The notes beneath the pieces were generated by a model that worked only from the letters and a program-made list of their open reading frames with translations, was not told the origin of the DNA and made no database searches. 64,000 bases of DNA from the NCBI GenBank assembly GCA_963726765.1, contig CAVSDH010000004.1, positions 1 through 64,000 of the forward strand, read 5' to 3'. Of the stretch, positions 37,650-50,006 are shown piece by piece. A program made the translations under genes and the position numbers. Position 1 is the stretch's first letter. Each line of letters begins with the position of its first letter. The DNA comes from CAIWHR01 sp963726765. Its GTDB lineage: Bacteria > Pseudomonadota > Gammaproteobacteria > Burkholderiales > Casimicrobiaceae.

Positions 37650-38789
37650 ATGGCCACGCGGCTCAAGCTCGCAATCGTGCTGTCCGGAGGCGGCGCGCGC
37701 GCCGCGTATCAGGCCGGGGTACTGCGGGCAATCGCCGAATGGCAACCCCCCGGAACGTCGATTCCCTTCACCGTCGTGACCGGCACTTCGGCCGGCGCGA
37801 TCAATGCGGCTGCCATTGCGTCGGGCGCGCAGGACTTCGAGCGCGCAACGTCGCGCCTCTGCGATCTCTGGAGCAACCTCTACGCGCGGGACATCTACCG
37901 AACGGAAGCGATGAGCCTCGCGGGATCCGGCCTGCGCTGGCTCGTCTCGTTTGTCCCCGGGTGGCGCCACCGTCGCCCGGCGAGCCTGCTCGATAACGCG
38001 CCGCTCGGCGCGTTTCTCGAGCGCACCGACCCGTTCGCCGGCGTGCAGTCCTCACTCGACTGCGGCGCCTTGGACGCGGTCGCGATCACGGCGATGAGCT
38101 ATCGAAGCGGGATGTCGGTCACGTTCTGTCAGGCGCGCTCCGAAATCGAGCTCTGGCAGCGGTCGCAGCGCATCGGCGTGCGTGCGGTGCTCGGCGTGCA
38201 GCATCTCATGGCGTCGAGCGCGATCCCGTTCGTGTTCCCCCCCATGGCCATCGGGGGAGAGTACTTCGGCGACGGCACCGTGCGCCAGGTGGCGCCGACC
38301 AGCCCGGCGCTCCACCTCGGCGCCGATCGCATCCTGGTCGTCGGCGCCGCGCGAAGCAGCGTGCGACCGGACGCGCCGATCGGCACGACGCCGCCGTCGA
38401 TGGCGCAGATCGGAGGACAGGTGCTCGCGAGCATTTTCACCGATGCGCTCGGCACCGATCTCGAGAAGGTTCGGCTGGTGAACACGGCAGTGCGACAGAT
38501 TCCGCAGGATCGGCTGTCGGCGAGCCCGGTTCCGCTGCGCGACGTCGGCCTTTGCACGATCACGCCCAGCATCGTGCTGGAAGACATCGCGCTCGATTAC
38601 ATCGAAGAGCTGCCGCGCACGATCCGCATGCTGCTGCGCGGAGTCGGCGGCACGCACCGGGGCGGCGCCGGCCTTCTGTCGTACCTGCTGTTCGCTCCCG
38701 GCTTCTGCAACGCGCTGATCCTGCTCGGCCGCGCGGACGCGAACACGAAGCGCGCCGAGATCGAGGCGCTGCTCTCGCCTGCCGGCTGA
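37650..38789 (+). CDS. Patatin-like phospholipase
   Basis: A 379-residue lipid acyl hydrolase of the RssA/patatin family. The oxyanion loop is LSGGGARAAYQAGVLRAI, the nucleophile S47 (GTSAG) and the catalytic D208 in FGDGTV, completing the Ser-Asp dyad. The C-terminus has an extra about 100 residues ending in a hydrophobic stretch (GAGLLSYLLFAPGFCNALILLG), possibly membrane-associating. No signal peptide, so it is probably cytoplasmic or inner-face. It stands alone between lexA and the convergent molybdopterin enzyme. Confidence 0.9.
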   Translation: MATRLKLAIVLSGGGARAAYQAGVLRAIAEWQPPGTSIPFTVVTGTSAGAINAAAIASGAQDFERATSRLCDLWSNLYARDIYRTEAMSLAGSGLRWLVSFVPGWRHRRPASLLDNAPLGAFLERTDPFAGVQSSLDCGALDAVAITAMSYRSGMSVTFCQARSEIELWQRSQRIGVRAVLGVQHLMASSAIPFVFPPMAIGGEYFGDGTVRQVAPTSPALHLGADRILVVGAARSSVRPDAPIGTTPPSMAQIGGQVLASIFTDALGTDLEKVRLVNTAVRQIPQDRLSASPVPLRDVGLCTITPSIVLEDIALDYIEELPRTIRMLLRGVGGTHRGGAGLLSYLLFAPGFCNALILLGRADANTKRAEIEALLSPAG

Positions 38790-40880
<2,091 letters not shown>

Positions 40881-40917
40881 GGCATTCCCGTTTCGAAAGG
40901 GCGATTATAGGCTGCCC

Positions 40918-41799
40918 ATGAAGAGCGATGAACGGCCGAAAGGATCGGCGCCGACCCGCGGTGAAATCGCGCGCGTGGCGCTGCGCGACGGCATGCATGT
41001 CCCGGCGCTCGGCCTCGGCACCTGGCGGTTGGGCGAGCAGGCGGCCGGCGCCGCGCGCGAGTCGGCGGCGCTTGCGCTCGGCCTCGACCTCGGGATGACG
41101 TTGATCGATACCGCGGAGATGTATGCGGACGGCGGCGCCGAGAAGCTCGTGGGTGCGGCCATCGCCGGCAGGCGCGACGAGGTGTTTGTAGTGAGCAAGG
41201 TGTATCCGCACAATGCCGGCCGAAAATCGGCAATGGCGGCCTGCGAGCGCAGCCTGCGACGATTGCGCACCGACAGGCTCGACCTGTATCTCCTGCATTG
41301 GCCCGGTCGCATTCCGCTCGCCGAGACGGTCGATGCGTTCGAGCGGCTGCGTGGGGAAGGGAAAATTCTTCGCTGGGGCGTGTCGAATTTCGATCCGGCC
41401 GCCATGCGCGAGCTCGACGCGTTGCCCGCGGGCCGGCACTGCGCGACGAACCAGGTTCTCTATCATCTGGGTCAGCGCGGCATCGAGTGGGAACTGCTTC
41501 CATGGATGCGCGATCACCGGATGCCGATCATGGCGTACTGCCCGCTCGGCGAGGGTGCGTTGCTCCGAAACCGCCGGCTGACGACGATCGCGGCATCCGT
41601 TGGCGCATCCCCGGCGCAGGTTGCGCTTGCATGGCTTCTGCGCAATTCGGGTGTCATCGCGATCCCGGAGTCTTCCGACGTCGCACACATTCGCGAAAAC
41701 CGTGCTTCCGCAGACGTGGTGCTCGACGCGCAGGCATTGGCGGCGCTCGACGCCGAATTTCCGCCTCCGGTATCGGCAACTCCTCTCGCGGTTGTCTGA
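40918..41799 (+). CDS. Aldo/keto reductase
   Basis: A 293-residue NAD(P)H-dependent carbonyl reductase with the full catalytic set: D64 and Y69 (IDTAEMYADG), K94 (VVSKVYP) and H127 (LLHWPG). Cofactor-binding parts are GVSNFDP, AYCPLGEG and IAIPESSDVAHIREN. It resembles the bacterial 2,5-diketo-gluconate reductase group. I chose ATG 40918, which matches family length; an in-frame ATG at 40879 would add 13 residues overlapping the divergent gene. Confidence 0.9.
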   Translation: MKSDERPKGSAPTRGEIARVALRDGMHVPALGLGTWRLGEQAAGAARESAALALGLDLGMTLIDTAEMYADGGAEKLVGAAIAGRRDEVFVVSKVYPHNAGRKSAMAACERSLRRLRTDRLDLYLLHWPGRIPLAETVDAFERLRGEGKILRWGVSNFDPAAMRELDALPAGRHCATNQVLYHLGQRGIEWELLPWMRDHRMPIMAYCPLGEGALLRNRRLTTIAASVGASPAQVALAWLLRNSGVIAIPESSDVAHIRENRASADVVLDAQALAALDAEFPPPVSATPLAVV

Positions 41800-42006
41800 C
41801 AAGCGCGAAGTCCGTTACGGCCGCGTGGTCTGCGGCGAGCGCTGTCGTCTACACGACGAACTGCACGCCGTTTCCCGGATGGAAAAATCGCATCAAAACA
41901 GCGGGATGACGTTTGCATCTCTCACATGAACGGAGCTTGGCACGGATGGTGCTAGATAGTCGGCGAGAACCCCGCAGCGCACCGCGGCACTATTTGGGAG
42001 ACCATC

Positions 42007-42342
42007 GTGAACTACACGTATTACGACTACCTGGATCTCGCACCGGGCGCGAGCACGGCGCGCATCGAAACCGCTTATGCGTTGCTTCTCGAGCGCTTCG
42101 GATATGGCACCACCGATGCGGGCCAGGATCTGAGCGGACTCGTGCGCATGGTTCACGCAGCGTATGAGGTCCTGTCGAATCCCGATTCGCGCCGCGAATA
42201 CGACGCGTCCCTCGATCATGAGGCCGCGATGGCCGATGCCGAACTCAAGGCGGCGCTCGACCAGCAGCCGAAATGGCTGCCGCGTCATGTCCAGGAAGTG
42301 CCCGCTCCCCTGCAGAGCGCACTTCGCGCTCTCGCGGCCTAA
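42007..42342 (+). CDS. J-domain-like protein lacking the HPD motif
   Basis: A 111-residue protein. Residues 1-70 match a DnaJ J-domain: YYDYLDLAPGASTARIETAY for helix I-II and MVHAAYEVLSNPDSRREYDASL for helix III-IV. The loop that should hold His-Pro-Asp, needed to stimulate the Hsp70 ATPase, is FGYGTTDAGQ instead. So it cannot be a normal co-chaperone; such degenerate J-proteins often act as scaffolds. The rest is helical. Start is GTG 42007 with GGGAGA upstream. No neighbours hint at the partner. Confidence 0.75.
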   Translation: MNYTYYDYLDLAPGASTARIETAYALLLERFGYGTTDAGQDLSGLVRMVHAAYEVLSNPDSRREYDASLDHEAAMADAELKAALDQQPKWLPRHVQEVPAPLQSALRALAA

Positions 42343-42904
42343 TTCCACCACCGGCTGATTTCACGGTCGCCGGAATTCATACTGCAAACAGCGATGCGGT
42401 CGGCAACCGTCTTTTTCTCCAGGCGCCAGGCGATGCGGCCGGCGCCGGCACCCCGTCAAGCGGACGCGACGTCGCGGTCGGCGAACGGCAATGTCGGGCG
42501 CACTGCGCGACGCACATCGGGTACGCGCGACCGCGCGGCCCGTCCGCTCACGCGGTCGCTCGACGCCCGAGTGTTCCGTCCGCGTCGGTTGCGGACCCGG
42601 CGCGAGTTGCTCGTCCCGCGCGGCTTCGTGCCGCTGCGGACGCACTGACCCCGATTCCCGCAGCGCGACGATTCCGCCGCGACTGCGCCATCGCTATCCG
42701 GTGATGCGACGGTCGCACGAGGTTCGCCGCAAATGATGACGCCGACCGTCGCGACCGCGGCACATACCAATCGCGGTGTTCGCCGGTCTCCCGGATTCGC
42801 AAGCAGCAACGTGCCGTTGAGCGCGCTGGCAAAGATCTTGCTGCAACTAACGTAGAGAAGATCGTACACGGAGCGGGACGCGAAACGCACCCTTTGGAGG
42901 ATCG
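42343..42904. other. Intergenic stretch, no supported gene
   Basis: About 560 bases. One minus-strand frame (42456-42890) has a hydrophobic patch but otherwise a random Arg/Ser-rich composition, so I do not call it. No terminator or RNA gene was recognised. Confidence 0.4.
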
Positions 42905-43285
42905 ATGGACAAGTGCATGACCTGCCAATATTACGACCGCAAGCTCGCCAAGGGATCCGTCGGCGCGACGCCGAGCCTGGGTCAGTGCCGCCGCAGCGCG
43001 CCGCTCCTGAATCCAGTGAACACGAAGTCCTACATGATCGAGGGCGTCTGGCCGACGGTACGCGACGACGACTGGTGCGGCGAATGGAAGATCATCGCGC
43101 GCCGCGTCGATGCGCGCGTGGCGGAAGCGACCAATGCGCCCATGATGACCGGGCCGCAATCGATCTCGAAGCATCCCGCGCGCTCCGTTTCGTTGACCAC
43201 AGGTTCGGCAGCTCTCGGCACGAGTCCCGCATCGGCTGCATCGATCGTGACGCCGGCCGTGATGGGACGTTCGGCCAGCGACTGA
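42905..43285 (+). CDS. Small conserved cysteine protein, function unknown
   Basis: A 126-residue protein with four conserved-looking cysteines in the first 60 residues: MDKCMTCQYY, GQCRRSAP and DDDWCGEW, a CxxC plus two, suited to binding zinc or an iron-sulfur centre. The remaining about 65 residues are Ala/Ser/Thr-rich and probably unstructured. TTTGGAGGATCG before the ATG is an excellent ribosome binding site, so it is very likely a real, well-expressed gene. I have no function to offer. Confidence 0.8.
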   Translation: MDKCMTCQYYDRKLAKGSVGATPSLGQCRRSAPLLNPVNTKSYMIEGVWPTVRDDDWCGEWKIIARRVDARVAEATNAPMMTGPQSISKHPARSVSLTTGSAALGTSPASAASIVTPAVMGRSASD

Positions 43286-43326
43286 CATCCCGTTACGGCC
43301 GGTCGCCGCGCGACCCGGATTGCGAT

Positions 43327-43349
43327 GGTGCCCGCAGGAGGCGGGCACC
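43327..43349. terminator. Bidirectional hairpin between convergent genes
   Basis: GGTGCCCGC and GCGGGCACC make a perfect 9-bp stem with a 5-base loop, 41 bases after one stop and 6 bases past the other gene's stop. Position between convergent genes suits a shared terminator; no long T-run is present. Confidence 0.6.
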
Positions 43350-43355
43350 GCCGGC

Positions 43356-43643
43356 TCAAACCCCTTCGACGGCAATCAGGCTCATCCGAGCGGCGCCCTC
43401 GCGCTGCGCGCGCGCCGCCAGGTACTCGGGTGACGAATAGAAGCGCTTTATCGCGCTCGTGCTCGGAAACTCGAGCACGACGATGCGATGGGGCTGCCAA
43501 TCGCCTTCCAGTACGGTTGTCTCGCCGCCACGGACGAGGTAGCGGCCGCCGTGCTTGGCGATGGCGCTCTGCGCGAGCTTCTTGTAATTTTCGTAGCGCA
43601 CGGGATCGGTGACTTCGCAGTCGACGACGATATAGGCGGACAT
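43356..43643 (-). CDS. DUF1330 family protein
   Basis: A 95-residue ferredoxin-fold protein of the dimeric alpha-beta barrel type: AYIVVDCEVTDPVRYENYKKLAQ, HGGRYLVRGGETTVLEGDW, RIVVLEFPSTSAIKRFYSSPEY. The family is widespread and largely uncharacterised. GAAGGGG lies just before the chosen ATG; upstream in-frame sequence lacks conservation. Confidence 0.88.
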   Translation of the reverse strand: MSAYIVVDCEVTDPVRYENYKKLAQSAIAKHGGRYLVRGGETTVLEGDWQPHRIVVLEFPSTSAIKRFYSSPEYLAARAQREGAARMSLIAVEGV

Positions 43644-43834
43644 CGGTGCCCCTTCGTTTGGTGATTTTCCCGCGGGCGGCACGCGAGCGTGCCCCGGATT
43701 GCCGAACTCTGCTAGAGTTTGTAGGTTGCGCGCGGCGAATGCAATCCGCACCCCAGCGCTGCAGCTGACGCACGTCGGGCGCGCGGCTAGGCAGGCCCGC
43801 AGGGCGTGCACCCCGGGCTCACCGTCGTTTGTCG

Positions 43835-46552
43835 ATGTCACTCCTCACTGGTCCGATCAGGCATGCGCTTGCCGCGGGCGCAACGGTGATCACGCCGAAC
43901 CGGCGACTCGCCCGGCGTCTCGTGACCCTCCACGATAGCGAGCAGCGCGCAGCGGGCCGGATGGCCTGGCCGGCGGCACGCGCACTGCCGTGGGATGCGT
44001 GGCTGCAGGAACTCTGGCGGGACGCCATGGCGGCCGAGGCCGTATCGGTCACGGTCCGATTGCGCACTGCGTCGCAGGCGGCGCACGCATGGAGCCGGAT
44101 CGTGACCGCCCATTCGGCGCATTTCATCGATCCACGCGGTGCCGCGGCGATTGCCGCCGACGCATGGTCGCTCGCCCACGAGTGGGGAGCCGGTGGCGAA
44201 AGCTGGCGTGCATGGAGCAGCGATGATGCCGCTGACGACTGCGCGACTTTTGCCCGCTGGGCAAGCCGCTACGCGCGCGAGCTGACCGATGCCGATGCCG
44301 TCGATCCCGCTCAACTGGCGGATCGCCTGTGCGTATCCGCCGGTGCGATTCCCTCGCTTCGCGGGTCGGTGCTCGTGCTGGCCGGATTCTCCGAATTTTC
44401 GCCGCAGCGGGAGCGCCTTCTGGCGGCGGTCGCGGCAGCGGGGGCCGCCGTGGCACGCGAGGATACGTTGCCGCCGACCAACGGGCACATCGCTCGGGCA
44501 AGCGGCGCGACGCCACGTGATGAGATCGCGCGGGCTCTGACGTGGGCGCGTGCAATGGCCTTGGCGAATTCCGGTGCGACGATCGCCATCGCGGTCGAGG
44601 ACCTCGCCGCGCGCCGCGACGAGATTCGCGCGGCAGCCGACGAGATCCTGTGCCCCGCCCTGCAATGGCCCGGCGCGGAAGGGGCGGCGCGCCCGTACAA
44701 CATCTCACTCGGCGCAGGGCTCACCGAGGTGCCCCTCGTCGCCGCGGCACTCGATCTTCTCGAGTGGGCCAACGAACCGCTTCCGCTGGGCCGCGCGGCC
44801 GCGCTGATCCGCTCGCCATGGGTCACCGTGGGAGACGACGCGTGGATGCAGCGCGCACGGCTCGAGTCCGATTGGCTGCAGCTCGGGCGGCGCACGATTC
44901 CGATACGCGAGGCCATCGCCGCGCTGCGCGAGGTGGACCAGCCCATGGCGGAACGCTGGGCAGCTGCCGAGTCGCAATTTCCGGTTCCGGCCAGCGGAGC
45001 ACCGCGGCAGCACGCCGAGGCGTGGCGGGTTCGGCTGGCGGCGCTCGGCTGGCCGGGCGAGCGCACGCTCGGCGCCGCGGAGCACCAGGCACGCGGCGCG
45101 TGGGACGACGCGCTCGCGGCTTTTGGCGCACTGGCGATGGTCGAGGCGAGGATGTCGCGCAAGGATGCGCTCGCGGCGTTGCGTGCGCATGTCGGAGCGA
45201 CCATCTTCCAGGCGGAAACGCCGCCCGCGGCGATTCAGATCGTCGGCCTGCTGGAAGCCGCGGGGCAGCCGTTCGACGCGCTGTGGGTCGCGGGCCTGTC
45301 GGCGGAACGGTGGCCGCCGGCGCCGCGTCCCAATCCGCTGCTTCCCATTCATTGGCAACGCGAACGCGGCGTGCCGCGTGCGAGTGCGGCGCGCGAATTT
45401 GCATACGCAACCGGTCTGACCGAGCAGTTCGCCCGGGCGGCTCCCATCGTGGTCTTCTCGCATCCCCTCACCGACGACGACCATCCCTGCATGCCGTCGC
45501 CGTTGCTTCCCGAGGGAGTGGCGATCGACGGCGCCGTCCTGGCCGTCCCCGTTCCGACGGCCGAAACGCAGTTCGAAATGCGGGCGCCGCCCGAGCGAAT
45601 TGCCGACGACAATGCGCCGCCGCTGACCGCGGGTTGCAAGCTGCGCGGAGGTGCGGGGCTGATCGAAGCGCAGAGCGACTGCCCCTTCAAGGCCGTGGCC
45701 GCGTACCGTCTCGGCACCGAGACGTGGCCCGGGCCGATCGACGGTCTGTCGCCGATGGAGCGAGGTCTCCTCGTGCACGCGGCGCTGGCCGCTTTCTGGC
45801 GTGGCGTCGGCACCCAGGCGCGACTCCTCACGCTGTCGGAGGAGGCGTTGGCCGTGGCGGTAAGGGCGGCCGTCGCGACCGCACTCGATCGCAATGCCGG
45901 CGCGCTGCCGCGGAAGCGCTGGTCGTCGGTGACGCCGCTTGTGTCGGCAGGCGAGGGTGCGCGAATCGAGATGCTCCTGCGAAACTGGGTCGAGCGCTAC
46001 GAGCTTCAGCGCCCGCCGTTCGCCGTGCATGAGGTTGAGTCGGAGCTTCGGCTGGCGCTGGGCGACTTGACGCTGCGGTTGCGCGTGGATCGCATCGACC
46101 GGCTGCACGGTGGTGGCGCCGTCATCGTCGATTACAAGACGGGCAGCGCGGAGAGGCCGATCACTTGGTTCGAGGCGCGCCCGCAATCGCCGCAGCTCGG
46201 TCTCTACGCGATTGCGCACGGCGCCGCGCATCCGGATGAAGCCGTGCGTGCGGTGGCCTATGCGAAGCTGAAGCCCGGGGATCTTGCTGTTTGCGGCCTT
46301 GCGGCGGATGCCGAGGCGTGGCCGCCGCTTCCGCTTCCGTCGTCGCTCAAGGATGCCGGGCTCGCCGATTGGCGCGCCGTGGAACTGCGATGGTCGACGG
46401 TGCTGCAAGGAATTGCCGCGGAGATCTCGGCCGGCGCGGCGGCGGTCTCGCCGCGTGACCGGAAGAAGACCTGCGCGTATTGCGGACGGCAACCTCTGTG
46501 CAGGATCGGCGCCCTGGCCGTCGATGATCGCGCGCAGGACCGCGATGAGTGA
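43835..46552 (+). CDS. AddB-like recombination-repair nuclease with 4Fe-4S cysteines
   Basis: A 905-residue inactivated-helicase/nuclease protein that would pair with the downstream AddA-like helicase in double-strand-end processing. The N-terminal half is a divergent UvrD-like fold (VITPNRRLARRLV, LVLAGFSEFSPQRERLL) without a convincing Walker A. The C-terminal RecB-family nuclease has VDRIDRL, IVDYKTG and SPQLGLYA, the catalytic Asp/Lys set. Cysteines QSDCPF and CAYCGRQPLC are spaced as in AddB, where they hold a 4Fe-4S cluster that locks the nuclease. ATG 43835 chosen over TTG 43829. The stop overlaps the next start by eight bases. Confidence 0.87.
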   Translation: MSLLTGPIRHALAAGATVITPNRRLARRLVTLHDSEQRAAGRMAWPAARALPWDAWLQELWRDAMAAEAVSVTVRLRTASQAAHAWSRIVTAHSAHFIDPRGAAAIAADAWSLAHEWGAGGESWRAWSSDDAADDCATFARWASRYARELTDADAVDPAQLADRLCVSAGAIPSLRGSVLVLAGFSEFSPQRERLLAAVAAAGAAVAREDTLPPTNGHIARASGATPRDEIARALTWARAMALANSGATIAIAVEDLAARRDEIRAAADEILCPALQWPGAEGAARPYNISLGAGLTEVPLVAAALDLLEWANEPLPLGRAAALIRSPWVTVGDDAWMQRARLESDWLQLGRRTIPIREAIAALREVDQPMAERWAAAESQFPVPASGAPRQHAEAWRVRLAALGWPGERTLGAAEHQARGAWDDALAAFGALAMVEARMSRKDALAALRAHVGATIFQAETPPAAIQIVGLLEAAGQPFDALWVAGLSAERWPPAPRPNPLLPIHWQRERGVPRASAAREFAYATGLTEQFARAAPIVVFSHPLTDDDHPCMPSPLLPEGVAIDGAVLAVPVPTAETQFEMRAPPERIADDNAPPLTAGCKLRGGAGLIEAQSDCPFKAVAAYRLGTETWPGPIDGLSPMERGLLVHAALAAFWRGVGTQARLLTLSEEALAVAVRAAVATALDRNAGALPRKRWSSVTPLVSAGEGARIEMLLRNWVERYELQRPPFAVHEVESELRLALGDLTLRLRVDRIDRLHGGGAVIVDYKTGSAERPITWFEARPQSPQLGLYAIAHGAAHPDEAVRAVAYAKLKPGDLAVCGLAADAEAWPPLPLPSSLKDAGLADWRAVELRWSTVLQGIAAEISAGAAAVSPRDRKKTCAYCGRQPLCRIGALAVDDRAQDRDE

Positions 46553-49500
46553 ATCCGCGACACGATCCCGCCCTGAAATGGACGACGAGCGGGCACGCGA
46601 GCACGCGCTCGACGTCAAGCGCTCGTTCCTCGTCCAGGCCCCCGCCGGGTCGGGCAAGACCGAGCTGCTGATCCAGCGTTTCCTCGCACTGCTCGCCTGC
46701 GTCGACCGACCTGAACGCATCGTGGCGATGACGTTCACGCGCAAGGCAGCCGGTGAAATGCGCGAGCGGATCATCCGTGCGCTCGCCGACGCGCAGAAAG
46801 GAGAGCCGCCCGCCACACCCTACGCGCAACGCACGCGCGGCCTCGCGGTGGCGGTCCTGGACCAGGATGCGCGATTCGGCTGGAATCTCGCGAAGCATCC
46901 CGCCCGGCTCGTGGTGCAGACGCTCGACTCGTTTTGTGCGGGCCTTGCGCGGCAGGCACCGCTTGCGTCCCGGCTCGGCGCCGTTCCGCGCTTCGAAGAG
47001 CGCGCGAACCCGCTCTACGAGACCGCCGTGCGCGACGCCATGGCGGATGCCGGCGCCGATGACGTCGCGTGGCGGCGGTTGCTTGCGCATCACGACAACG
47101 ACGCGCACGCAGTTGTCGCGCTGCTCGCCGGCATGCTGGGCAGACGCGACCAATGGCTGCGCGAACTGCCTCGCCGTGACCGTGGCGAATTCAGGGAACG
47201 ACTCGAAGCCACGCTCGTGCAGGAAATCGAAGGCGAGCTCACGACGATTGCCGGCGCGTTTTCACCGCAGCTTGCATCGGCGCTGCGGCCTTACCAGCGA
47301 TATGCCGCCGAAAATGCCGGCGACGCGAAGCGCGCCGCGGGAATCGCCGCGAACCTCGTCGCATGCGCGGAAATGGGAGGGGTGCCGCCGGCCAATGTCG
47401 ATATCGCTCGATCATTGGCGCGCACTCGCGTCCTGGTTGCTCGTCGGTGACCGGCCGCAGTTCCGGCAGAAGGTCGACAAGGACCTGGGCTTTCCCGCCA
47501 AGGGCTCCGGTGCCGGCGCGGCGCAGCGCGCCGAGCGAAACGAGGGCATGAGGGCGCTGCTGGCCGAGTTCGCGTCCGTGGACGGCCTCGCGGAGGCGCT
47601 CGATGCGGCAAGGCACCTGCCTCCGCCGCGTTACGCAGACGAGGCGTGGTCCGTGGTATCGGCGCTGCTCGACATCCTGCCGCGCATCGCCGCGCAGCTC
47701 GCCGTGGTGTTCCGGGACACGGGCGCCATCGATTTCACCCAGGGGACACTGGGAGCGCTCGATGCGCTTGGCGACGAGGATGCGCCGTCCGATCTGCTGT
47801 TGAAACTCGACCTTCGCATCGACCATCTGCTGATCGACGAATTCCAGGACACGTCCTACGCGCAGAACGTTCTGCTCCACCGGCTCACCGCCGGTTGGGA
47901 GCAAGGTGACGGTCGCACGCTGTTCGCTGTCGGCGATCCGATGCAGTCGATCTACCGGTTTCGCGAAGCGGAGGTTCGCATCTTCGTCGAAGCGCAGGAG
48001 CGGCGCCGGGTGGCGGGCGTTCCGGTCGAGAGCCTGGTCCTCGCGCGAAATTTCCGCTCGCACGCAGGGCTCGTAACCTGGGTCAACGCGGTCTTTCCGC
48101 AGGTGCTCGGGAACCGCAACGACGCCTGGCGCAGTGCCGTCGCATTCACGTCCGCGATTTCGGATCGGCCCGCGCCCGCGGAGACGACGGCGACACTCGA
48201 CGTCCTGGCCGACGATGCGACCGAGGCGCAATGCGTGGTGGAGCGCATCCGTACCGCCCTGCACCGCCGGAAGCCGTTCCATTGCGGTGCTGGTTCGTGC
48301 GCGCGCGCATCTCGAACGAATTCTTCCCTGCGCTGCGCGACGCCGACATCAAGTACGCTGCGGTCGAGCTCGACTCGCTCGCCGAGCGACAGGCCATCCT
48401 GGACCTCGTTTCCCTGACGCATGCGCTCGCACAGCCCGCCGATCGCCTGTCGTGGTTTTCCGTTCTGCGTGCGCCCTGGTGCGGGCTCGGGCTCGCCGAT
48501 CTCCTCTGCGTTGCGGCGGCGGCCGACGCGCACCCGTCGCAGTCGATCGCGTGCGTGATGGAGGAGCCCGTTGCCGTGGCAGGCTTGTCGGAAGAGGGCA
48601 GCGAGCGTCTCGTCCGTGCCGCCGGTTGCCTGCGGCCCGCACTGGCGGCGCGTGGACGGGCACCGTTGGCGAGCCGCGTGCGCGGCGCGTGGCTCGCACT
48701 GGGTGGCGGAGCGACGCTCGAGGAGAAAATCGACATCGGCGCGGCCGAGCGCTATTTCTCGCTCCTCCGGCAACACGAAATCGCGGGCGATGTTCCGGAG
48801 TGGTCCGCCTTCGTGGCCGCACTCGACGATCTCCGCGCCGAAGCGCCCGAGGACAGCTCGGTGCACGTGCGCGTGATGACCCTGCATCGTGCGAAGGGAC
48901 TCGAATTCGACACGGTCGTCATGCCCGGGCTCGCGCGCGCGCGCACGCCGTCGCGACGCGGAGGTCCTGCGGCTCCGCGTGCGCGAGCGCGGGCTGCTCC
49001 TCGCAACGGCGCGCGCCAGGGGTGGCGACGAGGATCCCGTCTATCGCTACCTCGACCGACTGGCGGCGGACGAGGATCGCGCCGAGCTGGGGCGCCTGCT
49101 GTACGTGGGATGCACACGCGCACGGGAGCGCCTGCACCTGACCGCGACGCTCGATGCCCGCCTCGGCGACGAAGGCGTTCGCGAGTGGAGGCCGCCGGCG
49201 ACGGGATCGGCGCTTGCACGATTGTGGGACGCTCTCGCGGACCGGATCGGGCCGCCCGGGACAGCAGTCGTGCCGGTGTCGAGGATTGCCGAGTCGCCAC
49301 CCCTTCTCGTTCGGCCGGTTCGCGGATGGACGGTTCCGTTGCCGCCGCCCGGCGTTCCGGTCGACCGCCAGACGGAATCGCCGCGCTCGCCGGTGCCGTT
49401 CGACTGGGCCCGCGAAACCGCGCGCTGCATCGGTATCGTCGTACATCGGATGCTCGCGCAAATCGCGAACGATGGCCTCGCGGCATGGAGCGATGCGCGC

Positions 49501-49941
49501 CTCGCCGCGGCAATGCCGCGCGTCCGCGCGGAACTCGCCGACGAAGGCGTCGACGTCGCCGAGATCGAAATCGCCGCGGCGGAGGTGCGCGCGGCGGTCG
49601 CGAACGTGCTTGCCGACCCGCGTGGCCGATGGCTGTTCGCACCGGAGCGCTCGGAAGCGGCAAGCGAATGGGCGCTGGCCGGTGTCGACGACGGAGCGAT
49701 CGTGCACGTCGTGCTCGACCGCAGCTTCGTCGACGGCGGCATCCGTTGGATCGTCGACTTCAAGACCGGGCGGCACGAGGGCACCGACGTCGATGCGTTC
49801 CTCGATCGCGAGACCGAGCGTTATCGCGACCAGCTGCATCGATACGCGCGTTTCGTGTCCGTGCTCGATGCGCGCCCAGTTCGTCTCGGCTTGTACCATC
49901 CGCTGCTGCGAGGTTGGCGCGAATGGCCCTTTCCCGGCTGA
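46545..49941 (+). CDS. AddA/UvrD-like helicase-nuclease (four frame breaks)
   Basis: About 1130 residues once joined; the motor and second nuclease of an AddAB-type complex. Helicase motifs in order: Ia Walker A APAGSGKTELL, MTFTRKAAGEMRERI, DEFQDTSYAQ (Walker B), VGDPMQSIYRFREAEV, LARNFRSHAGLV, VMTLHRAKGLEFDTVVMPGL and LLYVGCTRARERLHL; C-terminal nuclease IVDFKTG with YRDQLHRYA. The frame shifts +1 near 47395, 48288, 48330 and 48945; each side remains a continuous, well-conserved protein, so single inserted bases are the likely cause. Overlaps the AddB-like stop, meaning the pair is co-translated. Confidence 0.86.
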
Positions 49942-49971
49942 GACCGTCTGCCGTATCGAGCGAAAATCGGT

Positions 49972-49977
49972 TAAAAT
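49972..49977 (+). promoter_or_regulatory. Candidate -10 box before ribF
   Basis: TAAAAT within ATCGGTTAAAATTCACGG, 30 bases upstream of the ribF start and 30 bases after the addA stop. The -35 region is weak. It may drive the ribF-ileS-lspA-ispH genes. Confidence 0.35.
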
Positions 49978-50006
49978 TCACGGCTTTGCGGCATTGAGGT
50001 CCTACC

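Noticed and set aside
42456..42890. A 144-codon minus-strand open frame with a hydrophobic patch
   Set aside because: The patch is not at a proper N-terminus, no ribosome binding site was seen, and the rest is Arg/Ser-rich noise.
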